Shown: positions 1-8,468 of the stretch, in pieces
How the letters are laid out: each line of letters begins with the position of its first letter
Numbering within the stretch: the first letter of the stretch is position 1
Origin: Aquimarina spongiae
GTDB taxonomy: Bacteria; Bacteroidota; Bacteroidia; Flavobacteriales; Flavobacteriaceae
Reading direction: 5' to 3'
Assembly (NCBI RefSeq): GCF_900141785.1
Contig: NZ_FQYP01000003.1
Location: forward strand, 1-64,000
Length of the DNA: 64,000 nucleotides
Notes under the pieces: model-generated
Seen by the model: the letters and a program-made list of their open reading frames with translations, nothing else
What the model was told of the DNA's origin: nothing
Databases searched by the model: none
Position numbers and translations under genes: made by a program

Positions 1-2219
1 GTAGGGTTAGGATAAACCACCACGGTATTCGTAAGAAAAGTATCATCTATTATCGTATTGTTTTGCTTAGACAAACTACTAATCGTTACATCTAGATTTC
101 CTGGTGCAGACCAGTTTCCTGTTGCATCTCTTACCAGACTTTTTACCTTACCATTTCTCCTCCTCATATCCTTGGTCACTGCACTTCCTGCTGTAATGAC
201 TTGGCTATTTCCAGCTCTGAATTTGTACACCTTAAGATCATCAAACTCTACAACCGTTTTATTGGTTCTTAACGAAATAGAACTACCATTCTTGATCGGA
301 GAAGTATCTGTCCATTTCAACAAAGACCTATTATTCTTAAAGATTTCTAATACTCCAAATGCTGGGCTATAGGTAATTTTGTAGTTCGCCCATTTGTTAT
401 CCTGTGGCGCATCACCAATAGCTCTGGTATTAAGGACATTATTCACCGTTTCATAAATACGCACCTTATTATCTTCGCCACTAAACCATATCAGGTAAGA
501 ATTACCCCGTTGAGATAAACTACCATCACTTGCCATGATATGTATCCCAAACTTACGAGAACCAGAGGTCGATTCTACTTTGGCGGCAAACTCATACAAA
601 TAGGGCAATCCTGAGTTCTGAGATAAAAACGAGCTAAGTTGAGTGTTATCAGAACCTGTGTTGGATTGCCGAAGATGCTTATTACTAATCGACCAGTTTC
701 CTGCTCCAATCGTATAGCCAGAATAGAGCACATTACAGTTATCATTAAAAAATCCATTACCCCGATTAGCATACCAGTTATCACCATATTTCTCTAAAGC
801 CTGATAAAACCTTCTCGTTACCCCAACATTATCATTATCCGTAAAGTTGGCCGTAAAATCACCAGCTTGCGTAGTCCCTCCACTAGCACTAATACTAGTG
901 GTTGGTGCAGTAGTATCTCCCGAAGGTGGCGGGGGTGGTGGAGTTCCCGTATTGTTGTTAGAGCGATAACGGTAATCTTGTCTTGGTTGTCCAATTCCTG
1001 TAAAACGACCTGTGGTAGAAGCATTACCTCCGGCGGCCCGCCATTCAAAATGAATATGATCTCCTGTTGATCCACCTGTGGTACCTTCTTTGGCCACTAC
1101 CTGACCTCTGCTAACGGTTTGACCTTGGCTAACTAAGTTAACCTTGTTATGTGCATAATAGGTTCTTGTACCATCACTATGACGGATAATCACTAACCTC
1201 CCATATCCACTAGTAAGGCTACCACTTATGCCAGAAAAAGATACGACACCACTTGCCGAAGCCCTAACATTTTGGTCACTAGACAAAGATGTTGCAAAAT
1301 CAATAGCAGGATACGAATGATGCCCTCCTGGTCCAAATATATTACATCGACCAACATTAGTATGAGATCCAACTGGTCCTGGAGTACCATGTCTGGAAAC
1401 ACATAAATCTACTCCCGCATCCCATGGCAAATAATAACTTAGGTTAGAAAATTTTGTTTGGTTTTGTTTACGATTCTTTTGAGTAAGCTGTTCTTTCCAA
1501 CCTATTAATTGTAAATATTGTCCTTTTGCTTCTAACAGTGTATTAGCTTGTGTAGATTTTATACCGTAAGAAATGATCTTATCAGCATGCCCATGCAATA
1601 CATCTATCTTCTTATCCATTGTACCCAAAAAATAAAACCGGGTTCTATCAGGAGACAATAATGGTGTTTTCATGTAGCCAAATGGTATGTCCAACTTTTC
1701 GAACTCTTTGGATAAAAGATCTAATATCCAAATACCATTATGCTCATCAGAGGAATCCAGAAAAATTCCCTCTACATAGATTTTATTGGGATCATTAGTC
1801 CAAGCAATCGGTTTGAAAGCCATTTCTTTTCGGTCAGGATTCTTTTTATGCAACAACACATTTTTTTGTTTCTGCTGGAGATTAGTTTTGATCACATTGA
1901 ATGCACCTCCAATCTGCTCACGTTCCATATATACCCATAAGTTTGGATCAAACGGACTTTGCAGACCTTGAAAAAAATCATAGGCTTTGGTGACCTCTAT
2001 ATTTGGAGTTATCTGAGTAACCGAATAAGCGATATTATCCAAAAACATAGGTTGAATATCTGGCGTTACTTCGTTTTTTGCTATGGTTGGGTTAATTTTT
2101 CCTGTCGTAGGATCCATAACCACTATTTCTTGTTGTTTTTGAAAGATCAATTCTTGAGAGTGTATCACTGAAGCATAGAGCAATAGCAACCACTTACATG
2201 TTTGAATAAGAGATTTCAT
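1..2219 (-). CDS. M23 (LytM-type) metallopeptidase with T9SS sorting tail, 3' end beyond window
   Basis: Open frame from an ATG at 2219 running off the left edge (about 739 codons seen, no stop). It starts with a short hydrophobic signal peptide ending near SVIHSQ. Residues about 40-290 have WD40/PD40-like features (for example SPDRTRFYFLG). The M23 peptidase domain follows: a GSHTN segment, then SYPAIDFAT supplying the Asp, and an HIHFEW (HxH) motif near residue 388, a zinc-ligand arrangement of peptidoglycan hydrolases. A proline-run linker leads to a lectin/laminin-G-like beta domain and an Ig-like stretch. The last visible residues, VVVYPNP, match the start of the T9SS type A sorting domain, so the protein is probably exported by type IX secretion and either released or anchored at the surface. 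Likely role: cleavage of peptide cross-links in cell walls. The catalytic family is clear; the substrate is not. Confidence 0.85.
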   Translation of the reverse strand, partial: MKSLIQTCKWLLLLYASVIHSQELIFQKQQEIVVMDPTTGKINPTIAKNEVTPDIQPMFLDNIAYSVTQITPNIEVTKAYDFFQGLQSPFDPNLWVYMEREQIGGAFNVIKTNLQQKQKNVLLHKKNPDRKEMAFKPIAWTNDPNKIYVEGIFLDSSDEHNGIWILDLLSKEFEKLDIPFGYMKTPLLSPDRTRFYFLGTMDKKIDVLHGHADKIISYGIKSTQANTLLEAKGQYLQLIGWKEQLTQKNRKQNQTKFSNLSYYLPWDAGVDLCVSRHGTPGPVGSHTNVGRCNIFGPGGHHSYPAIDFATSLSSDQNVRASASGVVSFSGISGSLTSGYGRLVIIRHSDGTRTYYAHNKVNLVSQGQTVSRGQVVAKEGTTGGSTGDHIHFEWRAAGGNASTTGRFTGIGQPRQDYRYRSNNNTGTPPPPPPSGDTTAPTTSISASGGTTQAGDFTANFTDNDNVGVTRRFYQALEKYGDNWYANRGNGFFNDNCNVLYSGYTIGAGNWSISNKHLRQSNTGSDNTQLSSFLSQNSGLPYLYEFAAKVESTSGSRKFGIHIMASDGSLSQRGNSYLIWFSGEDNKVRIYETVNNVLNTRAIGDAPQDNKWANYKITYSPAFGVLEIFKNNRSLLKWTDTSPIKNGSSISLRTNKTVVEFDDLKVYKFRAGNSQVITAGSAVTKDMRRRNGKVKSLVRDATGNWSAPGNLDVTISSLSKQNNTIIDDTFLTNTVVVYPNP

Positions 2220-2558
2220 TAGGGATGAGTTTGTAGTTAAGATCAGTTAATAGTATGCCTAGCCTACTTGAAACAAATAAGCTGCAATGACAATCTGTAA
2301 TTGTCTTTTTAGGGATTTTAAAGTCTAGTAATTGGTTTGTTTACGGATTAGTCAAATAAATACTAAAATGATAAGGAGTTTTTCATAGATTGGGTTTTAA
2401 GTTTGATGCATCGTTGTATTTAATAATGCTAAAGTACTTATACCCAAACCTAAAAAAAATAGGCACATGTTCTTATTTCTACAAAAGGTTAATAATCATG
2501 GATAAAAAGCAGACCATTTCGTTTCAAAATGTAGTAGCAATTCTCTATATGTATACTT
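2220..2558. other. intergenic region, 339 nt
   Basis: AT-rich spacer between the response regulator gene (ends 2559, minus) and the peptidase start (2219, minus). No convincing reading frame or RNA gene was seen. The only local structure is a six-base-pair hairpin at 2289-2305 (GACAAT/ATTGTC) followed on the plus strand by five T. It resembles a small terminator, but no plus-strand gene precedes it. The promoter of the peptidase gene must lie here; no clear match to the Bacteroidota -7 box TAnnTTTG was found. Confidence 0.5.
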
Positions 2559-3236
2559 CTACCAAATAGGAACACCAGGAGGTATGATATCTTTTTTTAT
2601 TTCTAATGCATATTTCAAAAGAGCATTGCTTCCCTGAAGATTTAGTTTATTACATATGTTTTGCCTATGGTTTTTTACCGTCTTTACACTCTTGAAAAAT
2701 TCTAAAGCAATTTCTTTATTGGTTTTCCCCTGAGCCACTTGTTGAAGAATTTTTATTTCTGTCTTTGATAATTTGTATAAAGGATTGTCCTTTTGCATTT
2801 CTTCGGTGTCCTCGGCATACCATTTTTCTCTAAACTTTTTACTTATATATGGTTTATCATGAATAGCTCTCCATGCGCATTTTTTCATGCTCTCTACCGT
2901 ATCTGCTTTGTACAATATCCAGGTGATCTCCAGTTTTTTTAATATCCTTTTCAAACGAATATCTAGATCAAAAGTCATGATCACTATTTTAGCTTTCTTT
3001 GTATTTGCTTTGGTAAACTGGGCAAGCTCTATACCTGAATTATTAGAATTTAAAGTAGCATCGATAACAATAAAATCAGGTTGTAAATCTACAATCAATG
3101 CTCTCATTTTATCCAGGTCACTTATATCATCGTGTAGTATAAATTTAAGTTCCTTTGGGGCCTCAAGCATTGCTCTTATTCCTAATCTCTTCAGGGGGTC
3201 TTCATAAGCTACTATTACGTCAAATTCTCTCATCAT
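2559..3236 (-). CDS. LuxR/NarL-type response regulator (orphan)
   Basis: 225 residues. The N-terminal receiver-like domain (about 5-125) keeps the expected phosphorylation residues: acidic pair E12/D13, phospho-acceptor candidate D59 in IVIDAT, T88 and K110. The C-terminal LuxR helix-turn-helix (about 155-215) contains LSKTEIKILQQVAQGKTNKE and a recognition helix around KSVKTVKNHRQNI. It should therefore be a phosphorylation-dependent DNA-binding regulator. No histidine kinase lies beside it, so the partner kinase is elsewhere or the receiver answers another signal. The start codon is 22 nt from a perfect inverted repeat (3259-3289) that may be its own operator. It is transcribed alone. Family assignment is strong; the target genes are unknown. 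Confidence 0.9.
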   Translation of the reverse strand: MMREFDVIVAYEDPLKRLGIRAMLEAPKELKFILHDDISDLDKMRALIVDLQPDFIVIDATLNSNNSGIELAQFTKANTKKAKIVIMTFDLDIRLKRILKKLEITWILYKADTVESMKKCAWRAIHDKPYISKKFREKWYAEDTEEMQKDNPLYKLSKTEIKILQQVAQGKTNKEIALEFFKSVKTVKNHRQNICNKLNLQGSNALLKYALEIKKDIIPPGVPIW

Positions 3237-3258
3237 TCAAATTGGTTAATTATTGCAA

Positions 3259-3289
3259 AACAAAACTATTTTTGAAAAATAGTTTTGTT
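3259..3289. promoter_or_regulatory. 31-bp perfect palindrome upstream of the response regulator
   Basis: Two 15-base arms, AACAAAACTATTTTT and its exact reverse complement, flank a single central G at 3274. Each arm contains TAGTTTTG, a perfect match to the Bacteroidota -7 promoter box TAnnTTTG (3261-3268 on the minus strand), placed to give a leader of roughly 15-20 nt before the ATG at 3236. The element could be an autoregulatory operator over the promoter, or a leader hairpin. The sequence is certain; the function is inferred. Confidence 0.6.
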
Positions 3290-3457
3290 AATATAATAAT
3301 ATTTACCATAAAAAATTGATGAATTTTTACTTTTTAGTCAATTCTATTGACATAATGTGGTAATTTTCGATATCTAGCACTGTTTTTAAAAAGTAAGGTT
3401 TTAGAAAAACCTGAAAACTGTTCTTTATCTTATGAATAATTAACAACCATTTAAAAA

Positions 3458-3485
3458 CCCGTATTTAGAACTCTCCAAATACGGG
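3458..3485 (-). terminator. intrinsic terminator of the TonB receptor gene
   Basis: On the minus strand, CCCGTATTT and AAATACGGG form a perfect nine-base-pair stem with a ten-base loop, followed directly by TTTTTAA. It lies about 57 nt after the receptor stop codon, as expected for a Rho-independent terminator. A related stem occurs at 30264-30292. Confidence 0.85.
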
Positions 3486-3542
3486 CTATTGATCAGAAAA
3501 ATAGTCTTTGATAAGTTTTATACTACCAATTCTATTATCTTA

Positions 3543-5897
3543 CTAGAAATCTACAACAACACCAATACTCGGTATAATCTGTCCTGAGTCGGTTTCAATT
3601 GGAGTAAGGCTTCTTGGGTTGACTATTGTTCCCGTATTATCTCTGCTAAGTCCGAATTGCGTAGGTTGAGGAATCTCCTGACCCAACACATTTTGGGCTT
3701 CTATAAATACATCAAGAGATAAATTTTTAAAATTCCATTTTTTATCGATTCGAAGATCTAATTGACTAAAAACATCTAATTTCTCCTCTCCCAGCCTCGA
3801 ATAATCCAAAATCACTTCAGGATAATTTGCCAACGTAGCCTCCTGATCTGTTGGCACAAAGGGAGTTTCTCCGGCAAAACGATAACGAGCACTTATTTCC
3901 CAATTTTTGGGAAGTTTATATCCTCCAGTAAACGACACCAAATGACGACTATCCCATACCGAAGGCAAATATTCATTTCTATCAAAGCCAGTAAACTCGC
4001 TATAAAACCAAGTATAGGCAAAGATTCCGTAAAAATTATTCGACAATTTTTGTTGAAATTGCAATTCGACGCCATAGCTTCTTCCCTGACCTACGGTAGC
4101 TACGTCTTCACTTCCTAACACTTCAAAATCAGCCCCTTTGTTAGCTAGTGAAACTCCATCCAGCACGGATACCGGATAATCATCATATCTTTTGTAAAAT
4201 CCCTCTAAAGAAATACTGGCAGATGGCCCAAAATAATGTTGCAATCCAATAACATAATGGTCGCTCACCGTATAATCTACATCTCTATTCACCAAAACAT
4301 CATTGTTATCTCTAAATCCTAAGATTGTATATGGTGGTAATTTGTAATACCTCCCTAACGATCCATTTACTCTCCAGTCTTCAGCAAATTCGTAGGATAA
4401 GGAAAGTCGTGGGGAAAAAGTAGAAAACAGAGTATTATCTTCTACAAAACTGTCATCGTCTGCTCTAAATCCAAAAGACACGTCTAATTTCTCATTAAAA
4501 AAAGAACGGGTCACGTTAGCAAACAGCCCATATTTAAAAAAATCAATCTCGGTACTAAAAAAGTTATTATCCGTTAGATTAGCAGTATTATTTTCGTAAT
4601 ACGAATACTGGGCATTGAACCCAGTAGTGAGTTTCCAATCCCCCAAAAACTTGGTGAGTTGATATCGGAACTTCGTTTCAGACTCTACAGCATCGTTACT
4701 AAAAATAACTCCTGTTTCATTCTCTGGATCCTCAAATCTTGTAAATTCATTGTTTAATGTATTATTGCTCAATGTAGTTTGCATAAAACCAGAACCATCT
4801 TTGAAACGGTTTCTCCATGATATCCCAATTGCGTTGGTGGTTTGTTCAATAAAAGGGGCCTGCTCTAATTGTGCTTGTTGTTCGGCATCAAAGTCATCTG
4901 GAGCTTCTACAGAAAAATCATCAATAGATCCCAGACCTGTAAGGCTAATTTCATTATAAGCATCAATTTTGTGATTGATTTTGTATTGATAATCCCAATA
5001 ATTAGGTCTAAAAGGAAGACCAATCACTTCGAATAAAAATTGCAGATAACTACGTCTTGCAGATACTAGAAAAGTAGTCTTTGCATCCTCTAGAACACCT
5101 TTAAACAAGGGGCCTTCTAGGGTTAAAGCCGCCTCGCTCGCACTAACTCTGAAGTTTCCACTTAACGATCGGCTATTTCCTGTGCGTTGACTAAATTGTA
5201 ACACTCCAGATAATGGATTATCATATTGCGCACCAAATGCAGAAGTGGACAAGGTGACATTATCTATAAATGAAACATTGATTAAACCTACCGGTCCTCC
5301 TGCACTACCCTGGGTACTAAAATGATTAATATTCGGCACCTCCATACCATCCAGATAATACACCGTTTCGTTGGGTGCACCTCCCCTGATGATTAAATCA
5401 TTTCTAAACCCTCCTATCGAAGGAGATACTCCTGGTAGCGTTTGTGCAACTTGTACTACATCATTGTTACTCCCAGGGTATGTTGCTATTTCTACAGCAG
5501 ATAATGACTGTGTAGATAAGGGCGTTTCTTTTGGTCTACTTATTTTATTGGCATTGGTAACAACTACTTCATCCAGGGATTCTGTGGATTCTAAAAGAAC
5601 AAAATTGTAAGCTGGAGTTCCTTTTGATCTTACAATAACATTAAATGTGGTTTGTGTTTCAAAACCTACATAGCTCACAATTAGGTTGTACGATCCGGGA
5701 GTAATGTTGGTGATGCGATAATTCCCATCAAAATCAGTTTGCGCACCTTTTTCGGTACCCTCTAGAAAGACTGAAGCACCCAAAATCGGTTGCCCGGTTT
5801 TGTCTGTGACATTTCCAGAAAGTTCTCCATACACTTGTGCATGTATGTTCGAAATTATCATCATGAAAAATACAATAAAAACATTTTTAGAATTCAT
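3543..5897 (-). CDS. TonB-dependent outer-membrane receptor
   Basis: 784 residues. A signal peptide (about 1-20, ending NIHA) is followed by a carboxypeptidase-D regulatory-like beta-sandwich (about 23-105, with GNVTDKTGQPILGASVFL and SYVGFET). The plug domain (about 115-235) includes VAQTLPGVSPSIGGFRNDLIIRG-type features and YYLDGMEVP. The rest is a 22-strand-type beta-barrel with alternating aromatic strands, ending in VVDF, a typical C-terminal aromatic. It should import a large or scarce ligand using TonB/ExbBD energy. No SusD partner or substrate enzymes are adjacent, so it is not a classical polysaccharide locus and the ligand is unknown. It is transcribed alone and has its own terminator. 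An upstream MarR gene is divergent, sharing the 143-nt region 5898-6040, and might regulate it. Confidence 0.92.
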   Translation of the reverse strand: MNSKNVFIVFFMMIISNIHAQVYGELSGNVTDKTGQPILGASVFLEGTEKGAQTDFDGNYRITNITPGSYNLIVSYVGFETQTTFNVIVRSKGTPAYNFVLLESTESLDEVVVTNANKISRPKETPLSTQSLSAVEIATYPGSNNDVVQVAQTLPGVSPSIGGFRNDLIIRGGAPNETVYYLDGMEVPNINHFSTQGSAGGPVGLINVSFIDNVTLSTSAFGAQYDNPLSGVLQFSQRTGNSRSLSGNFRVSASEAALTLEGPLFKGVLEDAKTTFLVSARRSYLQFLFEVIGLPFRPNYWDYQYKINHKIDAYNEISLTGLGSIDDFSVEAPDDFDAEQQAQLEQAPFIEQTTNAIGISWRNRFKDGSGFMQTTLSNNTLNNEFTRFEDPENETGVIFSNDAVESETKFRYQLTKFLGDWKLTTGFNAQYSYYENNTANLTDNNFFSTEIDFFKYGLFANVTRSFFNEKLDVSFGFRADDDSFVEDNTLFSTFSPRLSLSYEFAEDWRVNGSLGRYYKLPPYTILGFRDNNDVLVNRDVDYTVSDHYVIGLQHYFGPSASISLEGFYKRYDDYPVSVLDGVSLANKGADFEVLGSEDVATVGQGRSYGVELQFQQKLSNNFYGIFAYTWFYSEFTGFDRNEYLPSVWDSRHLVSFTGGYKLPKNWEISARYRFAGETPFVPTDQEATLANYPEVILDYSRLGEEKLDVFSQLDLRIDKKWNFKNLSLDVFIEAQNVLGQEIPQPTQFGLSRDNTGTIVNPRSLTPIETDSGQIIPSIGVVVDF

Positions 5898-6040
5898 AGT
5901 AGTAAGAGTTAATGTTTTAGTCCTATTTTAGTAAACACCTAAAAAGAGCTTTAAGTTTGTATAACATTTTTTTACAAATATTAAACAAAAAGGTATTTTA
6001 TCATAATATATAGTTTTAATTTAGTGTTAAATAATACATA

Positions 6041-6673
6041 ATGAAAGTTTTTGACTTTATAAAACAGGTGTTTGATCTGGTTGGAGTATTTATAAAGAAT
6101 AACAAGGAAGAGGATATTGATCTGAAATATTTTTCAAATTGGTTAGATCATCAATTGGACAATACAGCACAAAATGACGATTTTGGCATTACAGGACATA
6201 GTATTGATGCCGAAATAGCTGCATATATTGGAAGGATGAGTAGATATTCTAATTTCTACATCAAATCTGCCTTAGAAGAACTGCCCTTTACCACAGATAT
6301 GGATTTTGCCTTTACAGCAATCTTACACAGATCTCAACCTATCGGAAAAACGAATTTGATTAAAAAAATGGCGTATGATAAATCTTCAGGAATGGAAGTA
6401 ATTAAACGATTATTAAAAAATGGAATTATCGAGCAGTTTCCCAACCCAGAGGATAAGAGGGGTAAATTATTACGATTAACAAAAAAAGGCGAAGAAAATG
6501 TAATCCTCGCCTATGCCGAGGCCGGAAAGGCTGCAAAACTTGTAAGCGGTAATCTATCCAAAAAAGAACAACAGACGTTGCATCAACTCCTTAAAAAACT
6601 AGATAATTTTCATTATCCAATATATTTGAATGACGGAAAAGAGATTACCGAAATTCTAAACGAGTATTCTTGA
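6041..6673 (+). CDS. MarR family winged-helix regulator
   Basis: 210 residues, longer than the usual 140-160 because of an extra N-terminal segment of about 35 residues. The core holds a MarR winged helix: IGKTNLIKKMAYDKSSGMEVIKRLLKNG (roughly 105-132) as helix-turn-helix, then the wing with EQFPNPEDKRGKLLRLTKKG, whose D-x-R pattern is the MarR signature. C-terminal helices would form the dimer interface. It lies divergent to the TonB receptor gene and 126 nt before the surface-protein operon on the same strand, so either could be its target. MarR proteins usually respond to small ligands; none can be inferred here. Confidence 0.88.
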   Translation: MKVFDFIKQVFDLVGVFIKNNKEEDIDLKYFSNWLDHQLDNTAQNDDFGITGHSIDAEIAAYIGRMSRYSNFYIKSALEELPFTTDMDFAFTAILHRSQPIGKTNLIKKMAYDKSSGMEVIKRLLKNGIIEQFPNPEDKRGKLLRLTKKGEENVILAYAEAGKAAKLVSGNLSKKEQQTLHQLLKKLDNFHYPIYLNDGKEITEILNEYS

Positions 6674-6685
6674 AGATTTTGTTCT

Positions 6686-6693
6686 TAGATTTG
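6686..6693 (+). promoter_or_regulatory. possible -7 promoter box before the surface-protein operon
   Basis: TAGATTTG matches the Bacteroidota vegetative -7 consensus TAnnTTTG exactly. It lies about 107 nt before the ATG at 6800. A good -33 TTG element at the normal spacing is not evident, so this is tentative. Confidence 0.3.
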
Positions 6694-6799
6694 AAAATCG
6701 CAACAACTACATAAATTCAAAACTAAGATTCATCAATTCATACATTGAATCCATAAATTACTACATCCTATATATAAAGTGGTATAGTAATATTGATGA

Positions 6800-8455
6800 A
6801 TGGATTCGTCAAAATTAATAGTACTTCTATCACTATTTGGTCTATTGGCCACTACTAGTCGTGCTCAAGACTTATCAAAACTAGGAGACTCTACTGCCGT
6901 TCAGTTTTCGGGATCCGTGGGGGCTCGTACTATATTTTACAGTGCCAAAGGCGGTCCAGAAAGACGACAACCTTTCACCTATTTACTTACTGGCAACGCG
7001 GCTGTGAGCATTTATGATTTCAATATCCCTTTCAATTTCACTTTTGCCAATCAACAATTTCAATTCAGTCAACCTTTTAATCAAATAGGCGCCAGTCCAT
7101 CTTATAAATGGGTAAGGGCGCATTTGGGACACCGTAATATTGTGCTATCTCAATTCACCTTAGCCGGCCATCAAATGTTTGGAGCTGGGGTTGAAGTTAC
7201 CCCAGGAAAGTTTAGAGCAAGCATTATGTACGGGAGATTGCAACGGGCTGTACCTGAAGATACCACCTTGGTATCCCTTCGAAGACCTGCTTACGAACGC
7301 CGCGGAATGGGTGCAAAAATCGGATATGGTACTGGTACGGATTTTATTGATCTTATTGTATTCAAAGCAGAGGATGACGAAAACTCTTTGGATACAGAAG
7401 AATCCCCACAAACAATCACCCCGGGAGAAAATTTGGTCATTGGTTTGAATACCAGAAAAACGTTTTTCAAAAAAAAACTGTCTTTTTACTTTGATGGAGC
7501 GTTAAGTGCTTTTACGTTGGATAAAACATTAAGTGTAGCTATCCCAAAGGTTGATTTTTTAGACAACTTAGCTTCAGGTTTTATTACGACAAATGCCTCT
7601 ACTCAAATGTATACTGCCTTTAAAACAGGTATACGCTATCAGGGAAAAACATTTGGACTACTAACTCAAGCTCAGCGAATAGATGCAGATTATCGATCCA
7701 TGGGCCTTTATTTCATTAATAATGATGTATTAGCCTATAGTATCAATCCTTCATTTATCATTTGGAAAAGAAAAATACGAATTAATGGTGGGATTACTTT
7801 TCAACGAGATAATCTCAATAATAAAAAAATTGCCACCTCCAAACGAACTATACCTACCGTAAACATTGTCGTAGCACCTTCTCCTAGTTTAAATTTCACC
7901 GGGTCCTACACCAACCTGACCACATTAATGGAAGAAGGGGTTATCCCATTAGACAATGCATTTAAACAAGATCAAAAAAATCCAATCTACACAGTTACGG
8001 CCAATTATATCAAAAGCGATACTATACGTTCTCATTCTATCTCTTTATTTGGTAGCAGAAGCGAGCTTAAAGACGGGAATCCTCTTACGCAACAATTTTC
8101 AGAGTATGTAGGAAACTCGATCAATACAACCTACAATTTTACCCAAATGCAGCAGCATTATGGAGTTTATGTATCCTACAATTACAATGATCTACAAACA
8201 TTTACTGGCAAACTTCCAGGAAATGGCTTTTCCATAGGAGGGAACAAATCTTTCTTTGATCAAAAATGGAATATCTCATCAGCTTTTAGCTATGCTAAAC
8301 AGCAGGAAAATGAGAGTCAAAGTTTTGTTTTGTCATCCTCTTATCAATTAAAGAAACATCAAATCAGCTTAAGTGCTAATTACCTGAAAACAGAATTAAT
8401 TACGGGACCCTTTGATGAATTTACCGGGTTTATCAACTATGTATTACGATTTTAA
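6800..8455 (+). CDS. outer-membrane beta-barrel protein of the TANFOR operon
   Basis: 551 residues. Residues 1-22 are a signal peptide ending SRAQ. The rest alternates hydrophobic and polar residues in short strands (for example FNFTFANQQFQFSQPF and GFSIGGNKSFF) separated by polar turns, and the chain ends in VLRF, a C-terminal aromatic typical of outer-membrane barrels. No enzyme motif was found. It is the first gene of a unit with 13 nt before the giant protein gene, so it may act as that protein's outer-membrane port or anchor. I do not recognise a named family; the barrel call rests on strand pattern and signal peptide. An ATG at 6796 is out of frame, so 6800 is the start that gives the signal peptide. 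Confidence 0.75.
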   Translation: MDSSKLIVLLSLFGLLATTSRAQDLSKLGDSTAVQFSGSVGARTIFYSAKGGPERRQPFTYLLTGNAAVSIYDFNIPFNFTFANQQFQFSQPFNQIGASPSYKWVRAHLGHRNIVLSQFTLAGHQMFGAGVEVTPGKFRASIMYGRLQRAVPEDTTLVSLRRPAYERRGMGAKIGYGTGTDFIDLIVFKAEDDENSLDTEESPQTITPGENLVIGLNTRKTFFKKKLSFYFDGALSAFTLDKTLSVAIPKVDFLDNLASGFITTNASTQMYTAFKTGIRYQGKTFGLLTQAQRIDADYRSMGLYFINNDVLAYSINPSFIIWKRKIRINGGITFQRDNLNNKKIATSKRTIPTVNIVVAPSPSLNFTGSYTNLTTLMEEGVIPLDNAFKQDQKNPIYTVTANYIKSDTIRSHSISLFGSRSELKDGNPLTQQFSEYVGNSINTTYNFTQMQQHYGVYVSYNYNDLQTFTGKLPGNGFSIGGNKSFFDQKWNISSAFSYAKQQENESQSFVLSSSYQLKKHQISLSANYLKTELITGPFDEFTGFINYVLRF

Positions 8456-8468
8456 AAATAGGATAGTC

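Larger units (their letters stand above)
3237..3542. other. intergenic region, 306 nt
   Basis: Spacer between the TonB receptor gene and the response regulator gene, both minus strand. It contains the palindrome at 3259-3289 on the regulator side and the receptor terminator at 3458-3485. The 170 nt between them are AT-rich, with no reading frame or RNA gene recognised. Confidence 0.6.

Noticed and set aside
938-960. GGTGG-rich tract as a phase-variable repeat
   Set aside because: It encodes a proline linker between domains of the M23 protein, with varied codons; no homopolymer or short-unit repeat that would slip.
58-1075. Plus- and minus-strand short frames over the left edge
   Set aside because: They lie inside or opposite the M23 peptidase frame that continues across the edge; codon pattern and domains support only the long minus frame.
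2289-2310. Hairpin with T run as a terminator
   Set aside because: It is oriented for the plus strand but no plus-strand gene ends nearby, and the stem has only six pairs.
8412-8468. Earlier start of the giant protein
   Set aside because: It would overlap the barrel gene by 44 nt and bury the signal peptide that begins at 8469.
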